Assembly: GCA_034620365.1 (NCBI GenBank)
Contig: JAQGEQ010000354.1
Location: forward strand, 558,001-622,000
DNA length: 64,000 nucleotides
Direction of reading: 5' to 3'
DNA from: Pegea sp. RAD2-039
Lineage: Eukaryota; Chordata; Thaliacea; Salpida; Salpidae
Position numbers and translations under genes: made by a program. Shown here in pieces: positions 51,757 to 63,596 of the stretch; position 1 is the first letter of the stretch, and every line of letters starts with the position of its first letter. The notes under the pieces were generated by a model. That model saw only the letters and a program-made list of their open reading frames with translations. It ran no database searches and was not told the origin of the DNA.

Positions 51757-52474
51757 GACACTTCTAATCTACCAACTGTAAACCCTTATAGACCTTTTCC
51801 ATAAATTACAAATCTTTGACAAGATTTTGATTCATCAGATAAATGTTAGTTTCTTGTGCTCAGTTGTGCAATGTAATTTATTTAGAATATGTTTTTTACA
51901 CTTAACGTTCTTTTGAATATTTCACTTCGCTTAATTTGAAATAGTATTTGAAAACATTTTTTTATTTAGGAATATTCTGATGATTTCTTTTTCTACCACA
52001 AAGGAAACTTTTCAATAAAAGCGACACAATAAAACTTACTATTGATTTAATAAAAGCTGCTTATGAATACAATTTTTGTTAGATTATTTTAACGGTATTT
52101 TTGATAAAAAAAATAGAACTCTGAGTACTTTTTTTATTACTGGTACAGACAATTTATTGATACAACTTTTGTAAACAAAGTTTAGTAATGGAAATTGCTT
52201 TTACTTTACATAAATTTACTATCTGTTTGTTAACTGCACCGCAAAACTAACAGTAAGTAGATCAGTAGCCAGGAAGATTCTGCAAATACAAGTTTGTTTT
52301 AAAATGTTCTTATATTTCCAGCAAGGAAAGATAACCTGAAAGTTCTTAATATGCAAAGGTTTAATACTGGTTATTGTACAGATTTTTTCTTTCAAAGAAG
52401 TAGTTTAGTTTGATTGGTTGTTAACATATAGATTTATCTTATAGTATTAAACATCAAGCATGGTATCTTAAATT
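51757..52474. other. Sequence between the two LINE repeats
   Basis: A+T-rich DNA with stops in all frames. The first part may be decayed LINE sequence. Nothing else is recognisable. Confidence 0.35.
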
Positions 52475-52870
52475 AAGCTATATCGCAAGTTCTAGCATTA
52501 TATGTTTGAGCTAGTTAGTAACTATAACAATTTGCAAACTAATCATAGGCTACACCTGCTTTTCCTTTTCCAAAGCGCTACGGTTAGGATTAACTGTTAC
52601 TGATGGCCATAATGAGATAATGTGTGATCTTTTTGATTGGCCCAATTATTTTGTCGGAGAGAGTGTGATGTATTGGAAATGTAAAACAGTAAAGTATTTT
52701 ACTGCTGGTGTAAATGTATGGAATGCAATTTTGGTATGACGACCGACATTCGGTCATAGGCCTATTGGTAGATAGTGGTTAGCGTTAATATATTTATTGT
52801 TGTGTAAACAAGCCATATATAAAGAGTTATTTTTATTCCAGAAGGTAAATAAAATAACCGATATGTCGAT
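52475..52870 (+). mobile_element. 3' end of a second LINE copy
   Basis: Starts with the second copy of the 95-bp repeat (52475-52569). After a frameshift it reads GHNEIMCDLFDWPNYF and KTVKYFTAGVNVWNAIL, ending in TGA near 52740. This fits the C-terminal FF...V-x-VWN-x-L signature of LINE ORF2 proteins. A hairpin follows at once: GACCGA CAT TCGGTC at 52741-52755. The remaining A+T-rich 3' UTR runs to about 52870, near a run of GTAAATAAAATAA. Confidence 0.6.
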
Positions 52871-52984
52871 TCAAACTAGATTATATCACTTATCTTAGAA
52901 AGAAAAAAAAATGTTAAAACTGAGATCAGACAGAATACTAAAAAAAAACAATGTTCATCGTTTTTTATCTTACTTTTCACGTTT

Positions 52985-53025
52985 TTAGGAACTTTAAATG
53001 ATTTATGTCATACAGAAAAAAGTAA
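52985..53025 (+). promoter_or_regulatory. Strong acceptor-like site and overlapping uORF before the fucosyltransferase
   Basis: A long pyrimidine tract (TTTTTTATCTTACTTTTCAC, then GTTTTTAG) ends at 52988, 37 nt before the ATG at 53026. This is the clearest acceptor among the gene starts. An upstream ATG at 52998 opens a 14-codon frame that ends at 53042, overlapping the main start out of frame. Confidence 0.45.
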
Positions 53026-54937
53026 ATGAAAATCAAAGATAGTTTTAAAATTCAAAAATATTGTATAATTATATTTCTATTATGCTTACTTTTTACTCTG
53101 TCTACTTGGTATTTGAAAAGACACCAAAACTATTTTGGAAAAATAAGTAACTTGATAAACTTTTCAAGAGTTAAAAAATCAAATTTCACAGTTAGTTTAT
53201 TTTCTGTCAAAGTTGTTCAACACAAATCATTTTTAAACTTTTATTTTAGAAAAAAATCATACTATATTGGGATCCAGCAGTTGGTAATAAGGACTCAATT
53301 CCTACTAAGGTTGAAGATAAATGCGGAAGCTGTCTTATATCAACTGATCGCTCATTAGTAAGCAGAATAGAAATTTAAAATTTTATTTTTTTAAAGTTGT
53401 ATTTTTCAGATCACAAGTTATAAAACATCAGCCGTTGTTTTCCATTTTCACGAACTTCGTAAATATAAGATGCCAAAAATACGGTAACTGTTATTTAAAG
53501 TGAATACTTATGCTATGAAATGACTTTCAGCAGAATATCTTTATTTGCTTTTAGACCTTTTTTTCAGAAACCCATCTTTAAAAAATAGAAAGAAACCCTA
53601 AAAGTTTTTCTATTCCATATCACTGTGTCTCGCTCTTACATTTCCTCCGCATTTTACTCTGTTTTGATTTGTTTTTTTTTTAACATCATCACTCAGAGCA
53701 AATCCAGCATGGCTGTTCTCAGCCGAAGCAGACCTTTATTATTATAAAATTTAAACAAAAATAGTTTTTCACGACATCCGTATCATTGATTAATTCTATT
53801 ATTCTCAAAAATTATCATTCAGCAACAACAAAAAGTAAACAGGACATTTGTTGCAGTAAAAGTATTCTTATTATTTAAAAACAAAAGAACAAAAACTAGC
53901 AACCTCATTTTCTTGTAAAATAGTAACCCTTTAGTGTAATTTATCTTATTCTTAACAAGAAATATGTTTTTCTTTATAGGAATTTGAAGCAATTTTATGT
54001 TTTTTACTCATTGGAATCACCACCTGCTGTTACGTTAAGAAAAATGGATTTAAAAGAATATAACAACATCTTCAATCTCACTATGACTTACAGGTTAATA
54101 TTTTCAATTTAAAGTGTTTTTTTTTTCAAAAAAAGCATCGATACTAGTCAACTTAAGAAATATATATATAAATTTCAATAAATCTTTAAAAATACTTTTC
54201 TTAGAAGAGATTCTGATGTGTATTGGCCTTATGGAAAGATGTCAGATGTATTGAAAGAACTTCAAACAAAATACAGTCATACAAATGATGTTGGAATTGA
54301 TGAATTGATGAAATCTAAGACAGAATTTGCTTTATGGATTGTTTCAAATTGTGGTATTACTAAAGGGGCAAGAATTCGCTTAAAAATAACAGAAGAATTA
54401 ATTGCATCAGGTCTGGGAGGTAAGCTTGATCGAAGAGGAGGATGTTTTCCTGGTCCTTCAATATCCCGACAAGCACAAAAGGATCTTATTAAAAAATATA
54501 AGTTCTATCTGGCTTTTGAAAATGGTTATCATTGTCGAGATTATATAACTGAAAAGCTCTTTATAAATGGATTTCTATCTAACACCTTACCTGTTGTTTG
54601 GGGGGCTAAGAAATCTGATTATGAAGCAGTTATTCCTCCTAAAAGTTGTATATTTGTGGATGATTTTGAAACAATTAAAGAGTTAGCCGATTATTTACTT
54701 TATTTGGATAAAAATGATGCAGTTTATCGTGAATATTTCCAATGGAGGAAAATGGAAGTGAGTGAAATGCCAGGATTTGGACAAGTCACTGAGCTTTGTA
54801 AATTATGTCAAATTATCAATGGAATCGATTCATCAGAGAAAAATTTAAATCACATAACGGGAACAAGTAATAAGACTTACAGTATAAGCAGCTTAAGTGA
54901 TTGGTTTTTTAAATCAGAAAATAGAGAGTGTAATTGA
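53026..54937 (+). CDS. Alpha-1,3-fucosyltransferase, GT10 family (complete, 397 residues)
   Basis: Exons: 53026-53190, 53250-53357, 53410-53483, 53980-54093, 54205-54937, all phase-consistent. The protein is a type II Golgi membrane enzyme: an 11-residue cytosolic tail, a membrane span at about 12-30 (YCIIIFLLCLLFTLSTWYL), a short stem, then the catalytic domain. Family marks are IILYWDP near 58-64, AVVFHFHE, FYSLESPP, the YRRDSDVYWPYG box at 153-164, WIVSNC at 198-203, and the GDP-fucose-binding core FYLAFENGYHCRDYITEK at 254-271 with LPVVWG and VDDF downstream. Such enzymes transfer fucose from GDP-fucose to N-acetylglucosamine, either in antennae (Lewis-type) or in the N-glycan core. The sequence alone does not tell which. 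The catalytic part is one large last exon. The first intron is 59 nt. No broken residue seen. Confidence 0.93.
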
Positions 54938-56069
54938 TACACGAATGAATCTTATTTTGATAAAAAAAAATAATTAGTTAAATTTATGGATATCCTAAAA
55001 AATAAGTTTAGTTTTTACGAGTTGTAGTATTTTAGTTTGTTGTTTCTGTCATTTTTTTATGTTCCTAATCAGTATCGATAAGAAGATTTACTTTACACCA
55101 GAAATTGAAGTTTTTTTAATTTAAAGCAATTAGAAAAATATATTATAAGCTTTAATTTAAGATTACTCTGTTGGTTTGAAAACTTCAACAAATAAAAAAA
55201 GTTATAGCTTTAACTTTATTGCTGGAATATACTTTGTGATGTTTTATCCCAACTTAATTTAAAGAAAGGTTACGGCATTTTTTTCTTTTACTGTTTAGGT
55301 TTTGTTTTGATACAAAACGAAAAACTGATTTTAATTATATTTAACTTTTTAACGATTCATTTGACCTTTATGTAAAGAAAATTTAGATTTTCTAATTTCA
55401 ATCTATAAGTTAAGTATGAAATAGCTTCTTAATATCTTTTGATGATAATTATTATAAAAGAAAATTCTAATGCTTAATTAATGAATATCTTTTAATTGAT
55501 AAAAATAGGTATTTAGAATAAAACCTCTATAAACTTATGTTTTACTTTAGATACCGTGTTTGATACAACATTCAGAAATAGTTGATTATACTGAAGATGA
55601 CACTATTCAAAAGCTAAACTTAAAAGTTTGACGTCTATATATGTAAATTATATATTGTCTTTCATAATAATAATTGGTTTTTGGAAGAGTAAGCACTAGT
55701 CATCTATTAAAAGGTTACATTCTATCAACATCTTGAAAGCTTTATTTGTATAAAGTTAATGCTATAAAAGATATTATTTAAAGTAAAAAACATTGAAAAA
55801 TATATAAACAGTTTTTGAAAAATGTTTTGTCATATTCAAAAACTTCTATTAAATACAAAACTCAATTTTTATCTCATTTAATTTTATAAAATAAAGTCTT
55901 ATAAAATCAACTAAGAACAAGTTTCCATTTAATTAAAGAATATACATAGCATCATAAATATTATTCAAACGTTTTTATCAACATTATTTATACCAAATGC
56001 ATTTATAGTTAGCATAGCTTATTTTCGATTTGAACTTTACAAATCTCTAAATAATGATTAGCTGCAACG
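54938..56069. other. Fucosyltransferase 3' flank
   Basis: 3' UTR and A+T-rich intergenic DNA. No gene or repeat recognised. Confidence 0.4.
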
Positions 56070-56151
56070 ATTTTCATTGAGGACTTCATTAGAAGATTAG
56101 TAGCAGTGCTTGATGTCATCTGCATACACAAACACACTGACATCATCTACT
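56070..56151. mobile_element. Rearranged reverse transcriptase scrap with an inversion breakpoint
   Basis: 56070-56107 matches the LINE at about 51038-51075 in the same orientation. 56111-56151 matches about 51071-51112 in the opposite orientation, including the reverse complement of the YADD-coding region. The two halves, adjacent in the intact element, are thus joined head to head around 56108. The flanks show no more LINE sequence that I can recognise. Confidence 0.75.
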
Positions 56152-56985
56152 TATATTGGTCAGATTGATTTTTTTTCTCATACCGCACAATTAGTACATG
56201 GAACCAGTTGCCATCAGACATTGTCATGTCAAAATCACTCGTGTTGTTCAAGTCATAGAAATCCAAATATGAGTATCAAAGTAAATACGGAAGCGATCTT
56301 ATCACTATTTTCTATTAAGTTATGATTTTTACGTTTGAAGCCAACTTTTAAACATAAGAGACTCAAATGAATTCAATTCACATAAAAGTGTTTGAGCTCG
56401 TCCATCAACATGCTAAAAAGCTTTTGGTATATTTCGATAGTCCAAATAGTTTGATATAGTAAAAAAAAGGTGATTTTATCAGCAAACCTCACAGTAACAA
56501 ACTATCCTTTTTTACTTAGATGCTAAATAAAATGCACTATAGTTTTTTTTACTTGTAAGATTGAATGATTTTTTTCCTTCTACAAATAATTCAATTAGAA
56601 GATAATTATTATTTGTTAATTAATTAATATTTGTTAAAGATAATTATCATTTGAAAATGATTGCGTACCATCGCAGTAAATGTAAGTTTTACAATATCAT
56701 CATAGTCGGCATGAACAACATTAACAAGCTTTGAGTTTCTGATGATTTAAGCTATTTATTTTACATTACCTTATATCGAAATTAAAGCTTTTGATACTTT
56801 TATCAAGACCAAAGTTTCAATAATAAAAAGCTTATGGACAAACAGTGCCATATCTGTAATTTATTCCTTTTTTTTATTATTAATATTCCATGTAATTGTT
56901 CACTGTTATATGCTTTGAGGACTACTGAAATACCATGTGTTACATCTTTTTCTTTCTATATTTTCAACTTAGTTGATATTATTTG
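56152..56985. other. Spacer
   Basis: Moderately A+T-rich DNA. Open stretches on the plus strand (to 56325) begin inside the inverted LINE scrap and are not genes. Nothing else recognised. Confidence 0.35.
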
Positions 56986-57039
56986 TGAGAATATGTGTTA
57001 GCAAGAGCTGCTCTCTTCTGGCACCCTCTTTCGCATTTA
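56986..57039 (+). mobile_element. 3' fragment of the tRNA-derived SINE
   Basis: 54 bp matching the tail of the SINE at 50110-50163 (opposite strand) with about nine mismatches, including the shared core GGCACCCTC followed by TTCGC. The tRNA-related head is missing. An A+T-rich tail follows. Confidence 0.65.
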
Positions 57040-58433
57040 TTAAATTAAATATCACTGAATCAAAATTATTTTCATCAGATGAATTGTTAACTATTCTAAG
57101 ATTTTACATGAGCCTAGAATAAAAACCACTTGTTGCTAGAGCTTAGAACTTTAATGGATCTAGTATTGTTTCTGTAAAACCATTTTTATAACATTGAATT
57201 TTGAAGTCTAAAGATTTTTTTTATTCTTATAATTTTCTGAAACCTTTCGTAATATTCTGGTAACAGTAAAAATCTATTTCATATTAACTCAATATTCAAT
57301 TGTGTTTTGTAATGTTCTGTAAATCAAGAAACACATTAATTACTGTTAGAAAATTTTTCATGAGCCTAAATCAAAAGTGAACATAATTATTTGATAACTT
57401 AATCAGATAAAATTATTTAAAACAAATTGAATTTTTTTGCCATAAATATTACAGCTAAAATTTTAGTTTATAATTGCTTATTTTTTGAAAACTTTCAGAA
57501 ATAAACATGGAAAAGTAACTCTGATAATGAGATTTAAATGTTATGTATATTTACTTGAAGAAATATATAAATTTGTTAATACCTAATGAAATTTTGAAAC
57601 TGTCTGCTACAAGTTACATCGTACAATTTAACCTTTTGATATAAGTTGTTGTCGATTTATGACAACATTATGGTGTCATGGTAAGAAAAAGTTATAGGAG
57701 CTTAATAATTTAAAACTTATTTAATTTATAGTTTTAATGAAATTTATTTTAAAAATTTGAAGTTAAATCAATTTTTTCCATTCAACTAATAAGATATCAT
57801 TTGAACGCAATTTTGTGAATTACTTCTTTGTGAGGTACTCCTTTTATTCACGGCATTTGGTATGAAAACTCAAAGTTATTTATAAAATCTTAATTTCTTT
57901 CAATTCATCCAATCTATCTATTGAATGTCTTATTCAAGATACCTACAGATGTACATTACAATTAATATTTAATGTTTGATACACATGTTTGAAACTATAA
58001 AAATTTAACTTATCTATTAAAGTAAAAAAACTGTTTTTAAATCTTCAAGAAGTTGTATTTATAAAACCGCAGCAATTCTGGTAACATTTTTATGAGACTA
58101 AAATCTCCTCATAAGTTTCTAATTTTATTCGGCTCACAAGTTTATTTTCTTCCAACTAAGTGATATCAGCTCAAATTGCTGTTTTACTTACAACTTTGGT
58201 AGCTTCTCATGATTTAATGTTGTTATGTCTTTCTTTTATTTGTGTGACTAATTTGACAAAAAGCTGGAAATTTGTTTTACTGGGATTACTAAATCGTTTT
58301 CACAATGTAACCACGAATACATATATATATTGTATATATATATAAAACGCTGTGTAGTGTTTTGAGTTTATTCCCAGCTAGTTTCTGCATTTATGACGAG
58401 TTGATAATACAAAAAAATGAAGTAAGAACGGAA
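57040..58433. other. Spacer
   Basis: A+T-rich DNA, with a (TA)n-like microsatellite near 58319-58343. A 61-codon open stretch at 58160-58345 is hydrophobic and unrecognised. Confidence 0.35.
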
Positions 58434-58624
58434 GGAAAGAGCCGTTAATTATGTGATGTTCTTCAATTGCATATCCACCGGGTTCATTGTATGTTAAAAG
58501 ATGGAGATAACCTGCAGCTGTTGCGCCAATTTATCTGTCAGCCGCTCTTGAATATTCATCTGATGAAATTCCTCAAGTGTTTAGAAATGCTGCTTATAAC
58601 AACAAGACTACAATCCTAACTTAA
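58434..58624 (+). pseudogene. Histone H2A pseudogene (N-terminal two thirds)
   Basis: In one frame the plus strand reads GKSR, stop, then LQLHIHRVHCMLKDGDN, matching the H2A run GKSRSSRAGLQF...IHR..LK.GN. After a one-base frameshift it reads AAVAPIYLSAALEYSSDEIP and QVFRNAAYNNKTT, matching the conserved H2A histone fold (APVYLAAVLEYL..EI..LAGNAARDNKK). The stop, the frameshift and many substitutions show it is dead. No introns are visible, which fits either a retrocopy or the usual intronless histone gene. The C-terminal part does not follow in the same orientation. Confidence 0.75.
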
Positions 58625-58688
58625 GGTTTGAAAATAGCGATAGAAAATAGTATGGAAAATTTGAGCAAATGACAGTAGTTTATTTTAC

Positions 58689-58799
58689 CGCATATGTAAA
58701 AGTGTTTTCAAGTTTTGTATGGGCGCTTTGTAAAATACTACAACTAGTTCTTTCTGTACACTAACCGTTGAGATGTTCCTCGTTGCTTACCGTTGTCAT
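58689..58799 (-). pseudogene. Possible inverted C-terminal piece of the H2A pseudogene
   Basis: On the minus strand, VSNEEHLNG (near 58790-58765) resembles the H2A stretch IRNDEELNK, and downstream, in another frame, APIQNLKTLL resembles PNIQAVLL. Both would be the part missing from 58434-58624, but turned around. Each match is short, so this may be chance. Confidence 0.25.
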
Positions 58800-59299
58800 A
58801 AGTCAGCTTTTACAATCAAATAAAGCTCTCTTAAAGAGTTATTATCATTAAGATTTATTCAATTGTATAATTTTTTTGGACGAACTGTTGCCAGTTGTTT
58901 TGGTTTTGTCGAAGCTTATTGAAGCTTTTATTGAACGGTTAGGAAGGGTTTCGTTTTGTTATACATAGTACAGATTAAAAACAATTTATTCTATACATCT
59001 GAATATAAAAATAGATTACCTATTTAAGCCTAAAGTTCTGTCTACAGATCCTAATAGTCCATCAACAAGCAACAAATCCATTCAAGATAAAACCAGAAGC
59101 GCTTGTTAATTGCACCAGCGAAGATTTGTATACATACATCATTTACATTTTGATAGGGGTTTCCCCAGCAGGGTTTCATTAATATATGGATTAGAGGTAA
59201 GGCAACGGCTATTAACTCATTATATTTACGTAAGACTGCGAGCTTAAGTTATCTGAGTAGTAAATAGCGAGCAGGTTCTCTAATTCATAAAACAATATT
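58800..59299. other. Spacer, possibly decayed LINE 5' part
   Basis: Less A+T-rich than average and may include unrecognisable upstream LINE sequence, since the LINE reading frame begins directly after it. No gene identified. Confidence 0.3.
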
Positions 59300-60672
59300 C
59301 TCAGGGCGGAGAAATCTGATCTTATGGATGACTTTATTATCACTGAATTTGACATTTTCACTGCCGTTCACAACATCAAGGACAAATTAACTCGTACATC
59401 TGAAAAGAAATTCTTCTTACGTTATTAAGAAATCTATCTATTCTTTAATAAAATCTATATTACATGTCTTTAATTCCTCATTATCCTCCAATTACGTACA
59501 AGGGAGAGTTCCATCATTATTCCAGTCCATAAAAAGGAAACAAAAATAAACCACTAAATTACCAACTAAGTTCTCTTATCAGTAGCTTCTGCTTAATCTT
59601 TGAACTGATCATTTCAAGGAAGTCTCAGACTTGTCTTCTCTTCTTCCGCAAAGATCTTTCAATGATCAGTTGTTGATCCTATCTCTGCCAATGACTATAT
59701 TCATCAGCAAATAACTTAACAACCAATACCATATGTACAGACTAACACACGGCCTTTGACTTAGTTTCATGTCCCATATTACTAACAATGTTTTTGCCGA
59801 CGATGTCAAACTCTTTAGTACTAAATCAGTTGCTCTTCAATCCTCTTTGAAATTCACTAATCTATGGCTTCAATTGAAACAACTCAAGCTCGCTAAATGC
59901 TTTCACCTGTCAATAAGTAAAAATTTAAGCTCCAACTCAACTTGAACTGACTTTTATTTAGACAAGAATAAAATTTCCCGATTTTAGGTCATTAAAGACC
60001 CGTGAATCTTCCTCTCTCAAGACTTAAGATAAACTCAACACACAAAATTATTTATTCAAAATTGTCTCGTTAGTTTCATAATAAATTCTTAAATCTTTAA
60101 ATTTAAAAATATTTGGACATTAATAAATATTTTTGCTTTATACATCCGTCCTAAATTAGAGTTCAACTCTTCTGTAACAAGTCCTCGCCTCAAAAAATAT
60201 ATTAAAAAACTTGAATCCATCCTAAGATTATTCATCAAGGAAGTTTTCTGTTTGATGTTGCATATTTCTTATCATACGAAGATCTTCTCCATAAGCTAGG
60301 TATTAAATCCTTGAAATATCGACGCTTTTTTCTGACCTTGTATTACTATCTCAAACCATTAATGGTTTTTCCATCTTAACTTCCTAGATCACTTTACAGG
60401 TGTCAATTTCATATGTCCTCAGAGGCTCTTCAATCGAAGTTAAATCGCTCAACAACTTTAAAAATACCCAGTGGAGCTTTTTTAAAAAGGTAACCAAAGC
60501 TTGGAACTTCCTTCCCGACTCCATCACTACATCAAAATCTATCGCATCTTTTAAAATTTTCTTAAAAAGCAAGGATTTAGTAGGGTCCTTAACAAGTGAT
60601 CTGCAACACTACCAGTTTCCTCACTTTCTTCTTTTATTTTCTCAATTTTTTTTTATTAAAATTCAATGGTGA
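59300..60672 (+). mobile_element. Long decayed CR1/Jockey-like LINE, ORF2 relic
   Basis: Read across frames, the plus strand follows the order of a LINE reverse transcriptase. FTAVHNIKDKLTRTS lies near 59360. A Pro-x-x-Lys-Lys segment (IPVHKKETK) is near 59520 and AFDLVSC near 59755. Then come VFADDVKLFS (the catalytic FADD box, near 59792-59818), LKLAKCFHLSISKN and RPKLEFNSSV, ending in YVLRGSSIEVKSLNNFKNTQ and AWNFLPDSITTSKSIASFKI. Many stops and frameshifts separate these. The last 90 codons (60400-60672) are open only because decay is uneven. The same C-terminal end occurs antisense in TM9SF2 intron 2. Confidence 0.8.
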
Positions 60673-63424
60673 TATAAAAATGATAAAAATGTCGAATGAA
60701 AATCCGAGTTTTAGTTTATTTTAACACTAAAAACTAAAAGTGCTTACATGCAACAATAAAAAATGCTTTTAAGGTCATTTTTGTCATAAGGTCAAATAAA
60801 CACTGAATAAACAGTTTTAAGCTTTTAAAAGAAACAATTAGAATTTGATTTAAACAAGTCACCTTCTGAAATTCCTAATATCAATAAATCAAATCTTATA
60901 ACTTTCAAAAGCTGATTTTACTTATTGACAAGACTTCTTTAAGCTCTTGTCAAAAGACTTTTTGATCACTTCAATACAAAGCACATTTAAATACCAGTAT
61001 TACCTTTGCTGTTTTTATGCCATTCTTATAGCTCCATTCTTTAGATTTATTAAAATATTCTTAGTTATTACAAGAATACAATTTTTGAAATTACAAATGT
61101 CTTTTACGATAATGCAAATTAATTAAAACTTGCTACAAATTAGTTTATTCTTATTCTCTTCTAAATCAAGTTGTAAAAAATTCGCTGTAACTCAAATCTA
61201 TCTATTTCAAAATTTTCTTTACAGTTATATAAAAAAGTTTAAAATTAGAATTATGCAAAGTATTTTTATATCTTGCAAAGTAATTTTATATTTCTATAAA
61301 ATTATATAGGAGATTTAACTTCATTAATTCTGCAAAATTTAAGCAGAATAATTTGCATCTTTTAATTTGTCTTTGACAAACTGTTGTTTTTAATTTGCTT
61401 TTCAAAACATTTCCGTTATTGCAAGAAAATACTCAAACTTAAAAATTGTTTTTATTTATGAGTAGAACAACAGTCACAAACATAAAAGAAATATCCTGGT
61501 ATTTCACTAGGCAATAAAAGCCAAAATTAACTAACAACTGATTTTTAGCGATGAAATACAAAATGCAAAAATATTTTAAAACACAAATTGTCATTTCAGC
61601 AAATATTTACAACCTTTAATGAAAATAACTCAGAGAGTTAGTATCTGATGTTTTAGTCTATGTCGAAAGAGGATTTAACATCTAAGGTATAGATGTTTTA
61701 AAGAACTATTTAAGAATAATTTTTGAAAATAAGGCTTCAGCATTAAAGCACCAACACTTAAGCAACCTAAACAAAAGTCTGAGTTTAAGATAAAAATATA
61801 TATGTGTTCGCTATAAGAGCTGTTGAATTTATCACTCGCAGCCACGCGTTTTATAATTAGGTAAGTATTCTACATAAACAATAAGTTTCATATTTCAAGG
61901 TTTTTCTAATAAACCTTTAGAAGTAACTAATGAATTAGAAATCACATTAAATAAAAGTTATGTAATGCTTGATTACAAATTTCAAAAGTTATTTTATCAA
62001 TTTTTTCTATAGAAATTACAAAATTTGTGTGTATAACTGATTATTAAAAGTTGACTTAAACATATTTTGAGGTTGTTTCTATGAATTTGTCGAGCTCATA
62101 TAAATTAGTCTGATAAAACAAATTAAACAAGTGTTTAACCACTGAAATCACTCATCAAACTTGTCTAAAAGCTTTTATAAAATATAGAAATAGCCTATAT
62201 AGAAATTGCAAGGTTTTTTAAAACCTTTTTACTGTCCTACACATATTTTTGTTATTTGAAAAATGATCATTTTAAATTACAAATGCAAAATAAAGATAAA
62301 TTGATAAAAATAGTTTTAAGCAATTTATTTAAAAAGTCTTTGGTAGTTCTTTGTACATCTTATTCAGCAGTTTGTATATAAATCCAATCCTGCAATCTTA
62401 TTTCAAATAATCATTTTTTTTCCACAAACTTTCAAGTATTAATCACTTTTAGTCAACATTTAATTGTATCTTATGTATATTTTACATTTACTAAAGAGCA
62501 TCTTTTCAAGAACTTCTAAAACAAAACTAATCTTCTTCAACAGTTTTTTTTGTCAAATCTTGCCTTATTTTGTTCTTGATTTTTGAATTTAAAAATTATA
62601 CTTGAAAAAATAAAGTTTATATTTCTGGTGAGCACTTCTCTTGAAAATTGAAAAAATCAACAGATGAACTTTGGAAAGAAAATTACTCTAAAAGTTACGC
62701 AGCTAGCATTTCAGCAAGTTTTATTAACTAGAGACATATCAGGAGAAATTATCTAACTAAAAACTACTTTTGTAGATTTCTAGGTATACAATAAGAGTAG
62801 CCACAAACAGAATTTCCTATTTGAAAGTAATACAAACGGTTTTAGTGAGTAATGTTTGTGATTCTTACCATATTATTCACAATAACCGGAATAAGCTATC
62901 AAAAAATTGTTTAAATTCGAATCACAGTGTTCTTCTAAAGTTTTGTTTATTAGATAAATCTTTGTTTTATTAATTTAAATCTTTAAAATTAAGTTCAAAT
63001 CAGGTAACACGCTTTTCATAGTTAATTTTTTATTCATTTATTCTTACAAATTCACAGTGGAGGAACATTGATCTGCAAATAAGAAAAGTCAAGAAAGCTT
63101 ATTTGATATTTTGGTTAGTTAGACAAAGATGTAATTAATCAGTTTTCTATTCAGTTAGTATGTATCTTGCTAGTACTTTAAACAACAAATTTCTTGATAT
63201 ACGAATTACAGAAAAATTTGAAATCGACAGAAAGATCAGATACAGGAAACATCTCTCGCCATTAAGTAAGGGCTGATGTTAAAGAATAATAAAAAGCAAA
63301 AAAAAACTGCTTTAAAGATCGACATTTGCTGAAAACAAATGATAAATACGAGAAAAAGTTGTAGAAAGCAACAAACTTATATTGAGGAGTTGTCGGGTAG
63401 ATAAAATCTCATTTTTGAAGTAAC
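60673..63424. other. Intergenic A+T-rich DNA
   Basis: No gene, RNA or repeat recognised on either strand. The right part may be 3' flank of the kinase gene. Confidence 0.4.
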
Positions 63425-63472
63425 AGAAGGTTTGTGTCAACCTTCTCTGGCTGATCACGTGATAATCACGTG
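63425..63472. promoter_or_regulatory. Hairpin and paired CACGTG E-boxes downstream of the kinase stop
   Basis: AGAAGGTT and AACCTTCT (63425-63432 and 63439-63446) form an 8-bp perfect stem with a 6-nt loop. Two CACGTG boxes follow at 63456-63461 and 63467-63472, 11 bp apart centre to centre. They lie 125-170 bp beyond the kinase stop codon, so on the minus strand they could be 3' UTR. As DNA they fit bHLH-factor sites. Function unproven. Confidence 0.35.
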
Positions 63473-63596
63473 GTCGGTTTGATTGGTTAGGACTTGAACG
63501 AGGTTCAGGCAAAAATTGTCAGGTGGTTGATTACATATTGGACAGAAAGTTGGACATGAAATTAGACTGAAAGTGGCCTAAACATACAATTGATAA

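Noticed and set aside
56280-56325. Similarity to fucosyltransferase exon 2 (AAATACGGAAGCGATCTTAT versus the exon's AAATGCGGAAGCTGTCTTAT).
   Set aside because: Only about 20 bases match and the frame around them does not continue as fucosyltransferase. Probably chance.
58319-58343. TA-rich run considered as a structured element.
   Set aside because: A simple (TA)n microsatellite, common in this A+T-rich DNA.
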